NCBI GenBank assembly: GCA_003427395.1
Contig: BFEA01000311.1
Location: 1,540,147-1,561,324, forward strand
Length of the DNA: 21,178 bases
DNA from: Chara braunii
Taxonomy: Eukaryota; Streptophyta; Charophyceae; Charales; Characeae
Direction: 5' to 3'
The notes under the pieces are model-generated. The model was not told the origin of the DNA. It saw only the letters and a list, made by a program, of their open reading frames with translations, and made no database searches. Of this stretch, positions 1-7,248 are shown piece by piece. How positions within the stretch are numbered: the first letter of the stretch is position 1; each line of letters starts with the position of its first letter. The position numbers and the translations under genes are program-made.

Positions 1-1025
1 AGACAAACATGAAGGGCACAGTGAAACCATTCATTTTACTCATTCTTCTTTTGACTCCCCTTTCACCGTGCCTCTCACGTACAAGGCTCGCCACGTTGAT
101 GGAGTTGAGCGCGAGCTGCCCCCATCCCCGTGTGCCATAACAGCCCACTTGTACGCTGTGAGATAGAGGCAGAGTGGACGGGGAGGGGATAAACGCAGGG
201 AGGAGAGATGGAGAGCAGACAAACAAAGAACGATAAAGGGAAAAGTAAGGGAAAGTATGGAGTGTGGAGTGAAGATGAAGGCAAAAGAGGATAAGAAAAG
301 GCTCAAGAATGAGTCTGTCCTTGACGACAGAGAGGACATACATTGTAAGGATGACGTGGATGAACACATGGAAGACCTAGCTGAGTATTCTCAGTGCAAC
401 AATTGCCATGACGGGTGGCATTGAGCATGCCCGCCATACACCCCCGACAAATGGCACATCCACGTTGTGGCATTGAGCAGGCCAAAATGAAAGAAGAACG
501 GTCTCCACAAAAGAAAATGCATTCAGTATAGCGCCCATGGCTGCAAAATGGACATATAGATGATATAGTGTCTGGATGCGGAGGGTGCCTGCAGTCAGAA
601 ACGGTGGGACAGTCCTCTGCACACATGGATGCAGAAACCATGTCATTGTAGTGATTGTGATAGAGACGTTGGCGACTACAGCCGAGTGTAACAGTGTTTG
701 TGGTTGTGCAAAGGAGAAGGTCGCAGAGTGTTGGTGCATTGTCTTGCTGCAGCACGGGGCCAGAGGAATGATCTTCGACATAAAAGAGATTGCGGACGGT
801 TTGTTGTGGCAAGAAAACAGCATCATTTTGTAAGAAATCAATGACATCAATCAAGGCATGGACCATGGTGCCGTTGTCCCACAGCTCCCAGTGGTCAGAG
901 GCATGTACAATGGCCATGTAATGGCCAGGGCCATGCACAATGCAGGCAGAGATGTGGGATGGAGGATTAAACCACTCACCTGCTCGAGCATTGTGTAGTT
1001 CATGTTGACGGTCCCTCATTGCTAA
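1..1025. repeat. Left arm of ~1-kb inverted repeat
   Basis: The reverse complement of this stretch matches 10757-11734 almost base for base over about 1 kb. The match runs from the ATGCTCGAGCAGG motif (minus strand near 985) to the ACTGTGCCCTTCATG motif near position 10-25. Differences are scattered substitutions plus small indels: about 21, 11 and 12 bp are missing in the right arm, and one extra base lies in the left arm near 1015. The arm contains the C-terminal half of the Josephin-like gene, its RING-like tail and the sequence after its stop. Homology still runs at base 1, so the true outer end of this arm lies outside the window. The inner end is sharp: beyond about 1025 the two sides are unrelated. 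Confidence 0.93.
40..138 (-). CDS. Small ORF conserved in both repeat arms (32 aa)
   Basis: A 32-codon ORF starts MAHGDGGSSRS and ends VKGESKEE, followed by TGA. The same frame, length and ending occur in the other arm at 11599-11697. I count two amino-acid replacements (Gly to Glu, Pro to Ser) and two silent changes in the N-terminal half. It lies beyond the stop of the Josephin/RING frame. Just upstream on the minus strand is a pyrimidine-rich run ending in CACAG (AG at 157-156), a good-looking 3' splice site, so this may be a terminal exon and not a free-standing gene. In the other arm that site reads CACAA. I recognise no domain. The ORF may be chance, and equal length in two recent copies is weak evidence of coding. 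Confidence 0.3.
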   Translation of the reverse strand: MAHGDGGSSRSTPSTWRALYVRGTVKGESKEE

Positions 1026-1236
1026 ATACTTGTAGGACAGCAATGGTAAAGCCTCCTTCACTGGTATAATTACAATCCTCTGGCTGTCGTTGGGGAAGAT
1101 CAGCATCAAGTTGAAGGGCGATTGCAAGGAAGTCTGATGGTGTATAAAATGGGCGATGGAGAATGTGAAGACATATATTAGTTGCTGTCAGACCACAGAG
1201 ATTGGTGAGGTTCTCGGGCCGGTTTGTTGGATGCTG

Positions 1237-1408
1237 GGCAACAATTTGCAGATCACCCAGATGGTGTTGCAAGCCCAAACTGTGTTGGGTTGTTTGCTGG
1301 TCAGTCATTTGCAGATAACCCATGTGGTTTGCGTGTGGTGGAGCACAAAATTGTGGTTCATCCGAACAATGCTGGTCAGCCATTTGCAGATCCCCCATGT
1401 GGTCTACG
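1237..1408 (-). repeat. Three degenerate repeats inside the Josephin-like gene
   Basis: On the plus strand, ATTTGCAGAT recurs at about 1245, 1308 and 1381. Each sits in a longer similar block of the form CTGGTCAGYCATTTGCAGAT...CCCATGTGGT; the one at 1245 is the most diverged. On the minus strand these encode HMGDLQMADQ, HMGYLQMTDQ and HLGDLQIVAQ, placed just before the Josephin Cys box. Spacing is about 63 and 73 bp. They look like a short internal duplication series in a flexible N-terminal linker. Function is unknown. Confidence 0.6.
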
Positions 1409-1832
1409 CCTTGTGGGGTCAACTGCAATCCGGGCAGATCATGTGCCAATCCCTCAACGTTTAGGGCTGAGTCCTTAGTAGGGACTGTACCTGGAGTCGG
1501 GAGTGTACTCTGGGCAGCGACTGCATCCTGAGTAGGGACTGGTGGCTGCCTGCAGCCAGTTGGACTGTCTGCAGGAGGCATAGGAGCGGATATTGCCGTT
1601 TGAAACAAAGGAACCACAACAACCTGTGGAGGAGGCACAGAGAGAATCGGGGCAAACAGGTTGCTGATCCCCGGACAAGTGACAATGTCGCGGATGTCGT
1701 CGGTGATACACAACAAGAGGAGTAGTGGTGTTGCAAACAGAGGCTGAACTTGTACCTGGCAACGCAGGTGGAACAATGGGAACAATGGAAACTGGAGAGT
1801 CTGTTCGCAAGCGAGACCGTGAAGGAGATGGG

Positions 1833-1837
1833 GGTGG
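1833..1837. repeat. Target site duplication of retrotransposon 1 (left)
   Basis: GGTGG immediately precedes the TGTTACA end of the 5' LTR and recurs directly after the TGTAACA end of the 3' LTR at 10637-10641. A perfect 5-bp duplication is the size expected for Ty3/gypsy integrases, and it proves that the two LTRs belong to one insertion. Confidence 0.93.
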
Positions 1838-2099
1838 TGTTACATCTTCGACGCCACACGGGTCCTACCGGACCCGACTTAGGGCCAGAGGGACACAGTA
1901 GGGCCTAAAGGCCCAGACTTGGGGTACAGCAGGCCGTAAAGGCCACAGTTTTGGACCAGACCCGACGGGCAGGCCCAAACGACACATCGTTTGGGCATGG
2001 CAGCGCTTTTGAGGCTGCCGCCCGCCGGTCTGATCTGAACAGTCGATCTTGACGGTTCAGGTCACGGCCAGGCCTCGCAGCATTGAGGCCGGCCTCATT

Positions 2100-2131
2100 T
2101 CACCGGTACAAAAGACCGGTCCGGCCTCATT
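2100..2131. repeat. ~31-bp extra segment in the 5' LTR flanked by CCGGCCTCATT repeats
   Basis: The 5' LTR reads CCGGCCTCATT, then a segment with ACCGGT-ACAAAAG-ACCGGT, then CCGGCCTCATT again. The 3' LTR near 9776-9787 has only one CCGGCCTCATT and lacks the palindromic segment. Either the 3' copy lost it by recombination between the 11-bp repeats, or the 5' copy gained it after insertion. Confidence 0.75.
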
Positions 2132-2334
2132 CTTAGGATCGAACCACTGGCATGCTGCATCAACGCCAGTGCGTATCGGTTCAGCAGAGGAGCGTTAGCG
2201 CCAACGCTATTCTTAGCGCAACGCGGAGGAGCAGCAGCAACGCAGGGACAACAGCGAGCGAGGAGCCAGGCAGCGGGCAGCCATAGCCGATCTCGGCTTC
2301 TGTCATCTGCAGCAGGCCAGGTACTCGGGAGTGA

Positions 2335-2455
2335 GGTCTTCTCCTCCGTCCACGGTCCCTGGCTCCCCTCTTCCTCACCTCTCTCCTCCTCTGCCCTCTT
2401 CTTCTTCTTCATCTCTTCTCTTCTCCTTCAGACTTCTTCTTCTTCTTCAGATTAG
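2335..2455 (+). promoter_or_regulatory. CT-rich tract with repeated TTCTTC...CAG in the LTR
   Basis: A stretch of more than 100 bases, almost only C and T, contains repeated CTT/TTC units and at least two TTCAG ends (CTCCTTCAG and TTCTTCTTCAG). The 3' LTR has the same tract with a different number of TTC units (about 10000-10130). Pyrimidine tracts like this can serve as 3' splice sites or as (GA)n/(CT)n promoter elements. Which role applies, if either, cannot be told from sequence. Confidence 0.4.
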
Positions 2456-2965
2456 AGACTTGATACTAGTTGGACAAAGATCAGTGTTGGACTTCGGTGG
2501 TAAGGGGCTGTGGTACTTACCGGGTCCAAGACTTGGGAGATTGTTGGGGTTGATACTCGACGGCATCACAGATTGGACACCGGTTACATTAGGACTCTGT
2601 ATCTCCGACATTGGTGCCTTATTGTCCACGACATTTTGATCTTCTTCGATGACATTTTGGATTACCATATCGTTGACCTATTGGATTCTATCTCGGTGAC
2701 ATCTGGTGCTACCTACATCTCCCCCTTCGTCTCTCCTCCCACCTCTCATCTGTGTATGTGTGTGTACGGGGCCTGAGCATCATCTATGTTTGGCTCAGAC
2801 CCCACCAACTCACGATTGTTTGTGTGTGGAGTGATATCTGTGTGAGTCAGCCTATGTGAGTCAGTCCATTTATCAGACTTCCGCTGCATACATGCTCACC
2901 CTATATTGGTTGATCTTTGGTTCTGCCCCATACTCGTTGTAGTATTCACGAGTATGTAACAATTT

Positions 2966-2977
2966 TGGTATTGGAGC
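2966..2977 (+). promoter_or_regulatory. Primer binding site, initiator Met-tRNA type
   Basis: TGGTATTGGAGC lies four bases after the 5' LTR end. It differs at two positions from the TGGTATCAGAGC sequence that many plant LTR elements use to pair with the 3' end of initiator methionine tRNA. Position and match make this the minus-strand priming site. Confidence 0.85.
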
Positions 2978-4040
2978 AGACCATTTAACGGATCTGCTCA
3001 CAAGGTAAGTTTGATTTAGGAATAGATTGTTCTTCGATCTTCCAAATCAGCCTTGTATTACTATCGAGATTCAAAGTTGCAAAATTTTTTCTTTTTTCAG
3101 TATTCTGTTTAATTCGGCATTCCGTTTCAATTCGATATTCGGACTTTCAATTCGGATTTCTGTTTTAATTTGGTATTCTGTTTAAATCGGGTTCCGATTA
3201 ATTGGTATTCTGGTTAATCCGATATTCTGTTTTAATTCGGATTTCTGATTCTAATTTGTTATTAGGTTTAAATCAGTATTCTGTTTAATTCAGCATTCTG
3301 ATTTCAATTCGGTATTCCGTTTTTAATTCGGCATTCTGTTTTAAATCCTGTATTTCGTTTTTCTAAATCGGCATTTCCATTTTATTTCGGTATTGGAAAT
3401 TAAGGTTACGATAAATTTCGGATTTTGTTCAAATTGGGAAATTGGAATGTTTTGGAACCGTAAAACCGGAAATTCCGCGGAATCGCAGAAAATTAGGGTT
3501 GGGCTCCGAAATTTTCGCGAATTTTTTTTTCTTTCCCTAGTTGGAGAAATTCCGAATACGGACTTAGGCCTTTAAAAATCGGATTTTGTAGGTCGAAATT
3601 CCCAAAATTTCACGTTTTTCAAAAATTCGAGTGTTTTTCTCCCCGATTTTCCGAAATTTTTTTTTGGCAAACTGTTCGGAATCGTTCCCCCAGAATCGCA
3701 ACTTCCGGGTAGTTCACTATTCAACGGTGAACTCCCGGACCATAGGAGATCTCAACGGATACCTAATCTCGTCACAATTTAAAATTCGGTAATTATCATT
3801 ATTGCATTTATTGTTTTATTGATTATTAAGCAATATTAATTCATTATTTATTACGATTTTTTTTTAAATTGTGTTGGGAAAGTTTATTTTTTTCCTATTT
3901 TGATTAGGTGTCTAAGTCCATCATTGGGACAGGGACTGTATGCGAATTGTTTGATTGTTCTATCCCTGTTCCCACTCTCCCTACCCTCCCCGTAATTTGT
4001 GACCACTGGGACTTCTAAAGTACCACATCAGCTTGTGCTG
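2978..4040 (+). other. AT-rich 5' leader of retrotransposon 1
   Basis: About 1.06 kb separates the primer site from the first gag ATG at 4041. It is much richer in A and T than the rest of the element, with many poly-T runs. It holds a minisatellite at 3101-3400 and a perfect 12-bp palindrome ATTCCGCGGAAT at 3472-3483. No long ORF was found; a 60-codon frame at 3393-3575 has no recognisable features. RNA packaging and translation-control signals are expected in this position, but none can be assigned. Confidence 0.7.
3101..3400 (+). repeat. Degenerate minisatellite, ~17-21-bp unit, about 16 copies
   Basis: The unit is close to TTCTGTTTTAATTCGGTA and runs head to tail for about 300 bp. Unit variants include TTCTGTTTAATTCGGCA, TTCTGTTTAATTCAGCA and TTCTGTTTTAATTCGGA. 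Unit lengths vary from about 15 to 21 and most units differ by several bases, so the array is old or under weak constraint. It sits wholly in the untranslated leader. Confidence 0.8.
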
Positions 4041-4937
4041 ATGTCGACGGAACAGGACACCGGGGCACTGCCACGACGCAGTGCCAGGCTCGCAGTTCGT
4101 AGCCGTTCTGTGGTACCTCCACAGTCTAAGTACCAACAACAGCGACTCATCAGGCGGACGACTCCAGCGGCATCAAGTACAACTACGGCAGTACCAGTTA
4201 CCACCGGGGCTCTTCCCGCATGTCCGGTCCAAGGGGCCAGTGAGCCGTTGTCTGTTTACCTTCAGCGGGTACAGGCATTTACGGATGCAGTAGCTACCGC
4301 TAAGGCACAACACGAGGCAGCAGAGGCAGAACGTCAGAGGCTGGCCAATGAGGCGGTAGCCCAAACTCAGCGGATTGCTGAGGCTGACGCAACGGCACGA
4401 GACAGACGGAATGCCGCCAACACGGAGTCCCTGATTCAAAGTGAGAATCAATGGACAACTCTACTCCAAGGCATGATCTTTGTGCCTACGGACGCGCAGG
4501 CGGATCCGACACCGGCGGAGGCAGAGAGAAGTAACCTGGCTAATTTGATGTTGAGCGCGATGAGGGGAGTAATGTGGAACAACAAACTGCTGCAAGCACA
4601 CCTGCTCACGGAACGACAGCACAGACAGAAGCAGCAGCAAGACACTGTCGCTTTAGCAGCTGCCGTCCGCGCCGCAGCAACACAGCAGCAGCAACAGCAT
4701 AAGTTGTTGAACTCCGCTCTCGCACGCATCAACAGCATTGAGGCTAAAGCCTCAACAGCGCCAGGCTGCACGACAGACACGGCGAAACAGCTCAACGAGC
4801 GCATCGACCATGTCGTCAACCTCATCGGCGAACTAGGTGATTTCACTAGTCCGACCATAATCAGCAGCATGGTGGCCGCCATAAAGACGGACATCACCAA
4901 ACTGCAGACAAGACCGGACGCCGCCACCACGAACTAA
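4041..4937 (+). pseudogene. gag: Gag N-terminal coiled-coil region (retrotransposon 1)
   Basis: The frame opens before 3999, but the first ATG is at 4041, giving MSTEQDTGALPRRSARL. A basic Arg/Ser stretch follows, then a long Ala/Glu/Gln/Arg-rich helical region (about residues 70-130) of coiled-coil character. Next come a second helical block with poly-Gln runs (QKQQQD, TQQQQQH) and a Leu/Ile-rich end. The segment ends at TAA 4935-4937. The Gag core continues in exactly the same frame three bases later, so this was probably one protein cut by a single stop. Two separate products are possible. Coiled coils in Gag support particle assembly. Element 2 has a similar helical extension before its Gag core, so the layout is shared. 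Confidence 0.75.
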
Positions 4938-5687
4938 AAGATGCCGCACTTCAACATCAGCAAGTTTGACGACTACAACAAGACACACGCCTTGACATGG
5001 TGGCAAGGTTTCCTCACGGAAGCATCCTGCCGCACAGACCCGACTGAAGACATGATGAAGGTGCTCTGCCTCCAACTGATTGGAGGAGCGCAGGCATGGA
5101 TGAATCATCTTGCGGCTACCAAGAAATGCACCATCGCCGAACTCCACACGCACATTACGCGGAAGGAGTTCGAGCAACTGTGGTTCACTCACTTCATGGT
5201 CCACAACGTCGTGAAGGCAGCCATGAACGAGGTTTACACGAGCTCACAAGGAAGCATGCCAACTCGAGACTGGACAATCAAGTGGCAGAAGATAGTGACC
5301 ACGCCAGGCTTCGATTTGAGTTTCACAAACCAACGATCCGAGTTCTTCTCGCGATCGTGCGCAGGACTACGAACCGCACTCAATAACGAGTACGATTATG
5401 CCTCATTCCACGCTATTATGGATCGTGCGAACCTGGTCATCCAAATGGATGACAAGGCCGCGAACGAACGGCAGTCCCAGCCACACTATGTGGCTAAGCA
5501 GGGCTATCAACGACCGACACATAACAATGCCATGATTTCGGAAGAAACAGTCGATCTCCACGCTGCAGCAGCATCCTTGAGTGATGGAGGAACTGTCGCA
5601 GCGCTCCCGCCGAAGCGTCCCAAGAGAGTTCGAAAAAAACCGGTGACACAAGCGACGACATCGACGGGAACTGGGCAGCAGCCATGA
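4938..5687 (+). pseudogene. gag: Gag core (capsid-like) domain (retrotransposon 1)
   Basis: This open segment begins right after the TAA, in frame; its first ATG is at 4941 (MPHFNISKFDDYNK). It has the usual retrotransposon Gag signature: ALTWWQGFL, then a helix with LQLIGGAQAWMNHL, later EFEQLWFTHF and a series of helices to about residue 190. The C-terminal part is Ser/Thr/Ala-rich and carries the strongly basic KRPKRVRKK (about 5612-5638), which resembles a nuclear localisation or RNA-binding patch. It ends at TGA 5685-5687, and the reading frame then continues into the CCHC knuckle. The stop is readable as a CGA to TGA change. Gag forms the particle that packages element RNA. Confidence 0.82.
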
Positions 5688-6008
5688 ACGACATACAACA
5701 CAACCAAGGAAGTATTTGACTTGCATCAACGGTACGGATATTGCCTATGGTGCAATAGTGTCGTCCACACTACCGCACAATGCCGGACAAGGGCAAGGCA
5801 CGCGTACCCCGTCCAGCTAACTCGGGAAACTGAGTTACGCTTGGATGCCTCTACCCTCAACCGGAACCTTGCCAAGGCCGCATTGCAACGCCTTAATGGC
5901 AAATCTACGCTCCTATTTGCACACTACAGTACCNATGGCAAATCTACGCTCCTATTTGCACACTACAGTACCAGCTCCGTTGACGGACGACGGGGTAGCG
6001 GTTGCTGA
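5688..6008 (+). pseudogene. gag: Gag zinc knuckle segment (retrotransposon 1)
   Basis: In frame with the Gag core but after its TGA. It contains YGYCLWCNSVVHTTAQC, a perfect C-x2-C-x4-H-x4-C zinc knuckle (near 5737-5781) that binds nucleic acid in Gag nucleocapsids. The frame then runs through the 38-bp duplication with one N (5896-5972) and stops at 6006-6008. Protease continues in the +1 frame. That shift may be a mutation or may mark a gag-pol frameshift; the overlap is about 160 bases. The duplication plus N is 39 bases, so it does not alter the frame. Confidence 0.8.
5896..5972. repeat. 38-bp perfect tandem duplication separated by a single N
   Basis: ATGGCAAATCTACGC...ACAGTACC occurs at 5896-5933 and again at 5935-5972 with only N5934 between them. 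A perfect duplicate on both sides of one ambiguous base looks like a contig join whose overlapping ends were not merged. A real tandem duplication is less likely. Confidence 0.85.
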
Positions 6009-6264
6009 TCTCCGCTCCGATCTTGCCAAATTCGACCGCGAGCACGCCACCCAAGGGTACGCCGAAACTGACGCTCCTTTGCTCTATATCCGCATTCAAA
6101 TCGGAAAGGCAACCTGTAGTGCCTTGATTGATTGCGGAGCGTCTCGCAACTTTATGAGCCAAGCCTTTATGGTCCGCGCAGGCCTTGGCCCGCGCATTCG
6201 AAGGAAGACGCAACCTACGCAAGTTACACTCGCGGACGGCCACACGCAAAAGTCAATTGACTGA
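5973..6264 (+). pseudogene. pol: Retropepsin (protease) N-terminal part (retrotransposon 1)
   Basis: This frame is +1 relative to the Gag knuckle. It contains LIDCGASRNFMSQ, the aspartic protease active site in the D-C-G-A-S form, with Asp at codon 6130-6132. Retrotransposon proteases of this family usually read D-S/T-G-A, so Cys in the second place is a tolerable variant. Hydrophobic strands (LYIRIQIG) precede it. The frame stops at TGA 6262-6264 and continues in the same frame with the protease C-terminus. The stop is readable as CGA to TGA. The enzyme would cut the Gag-Pol precursor. Confidence 0.82.
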
Positions 6265-7248
6265 TGCGTCGACGACGTTTCGGTATACTTTGCGCCACTT
6301 GCGTGCAAGCCGGTGTCTTTTGACATCCTCGACACCAAGTTCGGCATGATTCTAGGCATGTCTTGGTTGCGTAGCGCCGATCATCCAGTGAACTTCCACG
6401 ACTGGACCGTTCACATCCATGATCGGAACAGAGTGTTAGTCCCATGTACGGTCGCGACCCCTCACACTTCGATAGCTTGTCACGTGGTTTTCGTTGCGAG
6501 AATTCGCGACGCCATAGCTCGGAATGACGTCGAGGAGATGGGCCTTGCATTCTTGCATGCTCTCCCCTCGCCGGACGGACCAGCCGCGTCACCGCCGGAC
6601 CCACGCATTTCTCACCTCTTGGACGAGTATGGAGACGTCTTCGAGGCTCCCACCGGAACGGTTCCGGATTGGCCCATACATCACGGGATCACTCTCGAGG
6701 CTGGTCCCGTCCCTCTGCGTGGATGTGTCTACCGCATGAGCGAAGAGGAACTCGAGGTGCTTCGCGCACAACTCGATGACCTTCTCGACAAGGGCTGGAT
6801 TCGCCCTAGTTGTTCGCCTTACGGTGCCCCTATTCTCTTCGTCCGAAAGAAGAACAAAGATCTACGGTTATGCATCGATTATCGCAAACTTAACGCACAA
6901 ACCGTAAAGAATGTCGACCCTCTCCCTTGGATTGATGATCTCCTAGAGCGGCTAGGCGGCGCGACGTACTTCTCGAAGTTGGACTTGAAGTCGGGTTACC
7001 ACCAGATTGAAATCCAGCCTCAAGATCGGTACAAAACCGCGTTCAAGACGCGGTATGGGCATTTTGAGTGGGTTGTCATGCCATTTGGCCTCACCAATGC
7101 CCCCGCGACTTTCCAAGCAGCCATGACGACTGAGTTTCGCGACTTGCTCGATCGCAGCGTCCTCATCTACCTCGATGACATCTTGGTTTATAGTAGGACG
7201 TTGGACGAGCACATCATACACCTTCGCGCTGTTTTGGATCGTTTGTGA
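6265..7248 (+). pseudogene. pol: Protease C-terminus and reverse transcriptase (retrotransposon 1)
   Basis: The segment starts with the protease flap region and [16 protein letters not shown], the usual end of a Ty3/gypsy protease. RT follows: [52 protein letters not shown] (catalytic Asp at 6982-6984), [13 protein letters not shown], and [10 protein letters not shown] (YLDD, Asp codons 7174-7179). All three polymerase aspartates are present. The frame ends at TGA 7246-7248. The next codons still fit the family, and one extra A in the AAAA run at 7261-7264 then moves the frame. RT copies the element RNA into cDNA in cytoplasmic particles. Confidence 0.93.

Larger units (their letters stand above)
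303..1837 (-). pseudogene. Josephin-like deubiquitinase with RING-like Cys-rich tail, broken by LTR insertion
   Basis: Seen: two overlapping minus-strand frames. The upstream one is open from the insertion point at 1837 to a stop at 1000. It has a Pro-rich linker, three degenerate repeats around HMGDLQM, then NLCGLTATN with a Cys codon at 1195-1197, then FYTPSDFLAIALQLD and GGFTIAVLQV. The downstream frame (from about 1127 to 303) has GPGHYM (His codon 921-923) and WELWDN, with Asp 15 residues after the His. It then has a Cys-rich tail ending YNVCPLCRQ. Known: Josephin domains (ataxin-3, Josephin 1/2) have a Cys box, an F/Y-x-P...IA..LD helix, a G-x-F-S/T-I segment, and His and Asn/Asp 15 apart. 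Order and spacing match. The tail resembles a RING or other zinc-binding fold. Inference: a ubiquitin-directed Cys protease joined to a RING-like module. The frames part at one extra base near 1015; the right arm lacks it. The N-terminus is lost to the retrotransposon insertion. Confidence 0.68.
1838..2961 (+). repeat. 5' LTR of retrotransposon 1
   Basis: Starts TGTTACATCTTCG and ends GAGTATGTAACA; the outer seven bases form a perfect inverted pair (TGTTACA/TGTAACA). It matches 9524-10636 over its whole length. Inside are two hyphenated palindromes of the GGCC-TAAA-GGCC type (about 1897-1945), the block GGCAGCCATAGCCGA (2276-2290) shared with the other element, and a CT-rich tract (about 2335-2450) ending in TTCAG. 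It carries about 31 bp absent from the 3' LTR. No convincing TATA box or polyadenylation signal was found. Confidence 0.96.

Noticed and set aside
965-990. CAG|GTGAGT donor-like site in both Josephin arms
   Set aside because: The reading frame continues straight through it into the conserved His region in both copies, and no acceptor fits nearby, so I treat it as coding.
2095-2412. LTR-internal minus-strand ORF with Lys/Glu-rich start
   Set aside because: It is the complement of the CT-rich tract in the LTR and is not kept in frame in the 3' LTR.
4448-4930. Long antisense ORF (160 codons) opposite gag of element 1, with many Cys
   Set aside because: The Cys runs are the complement of Gln/Ala codons in gag; it is a shadow frame.
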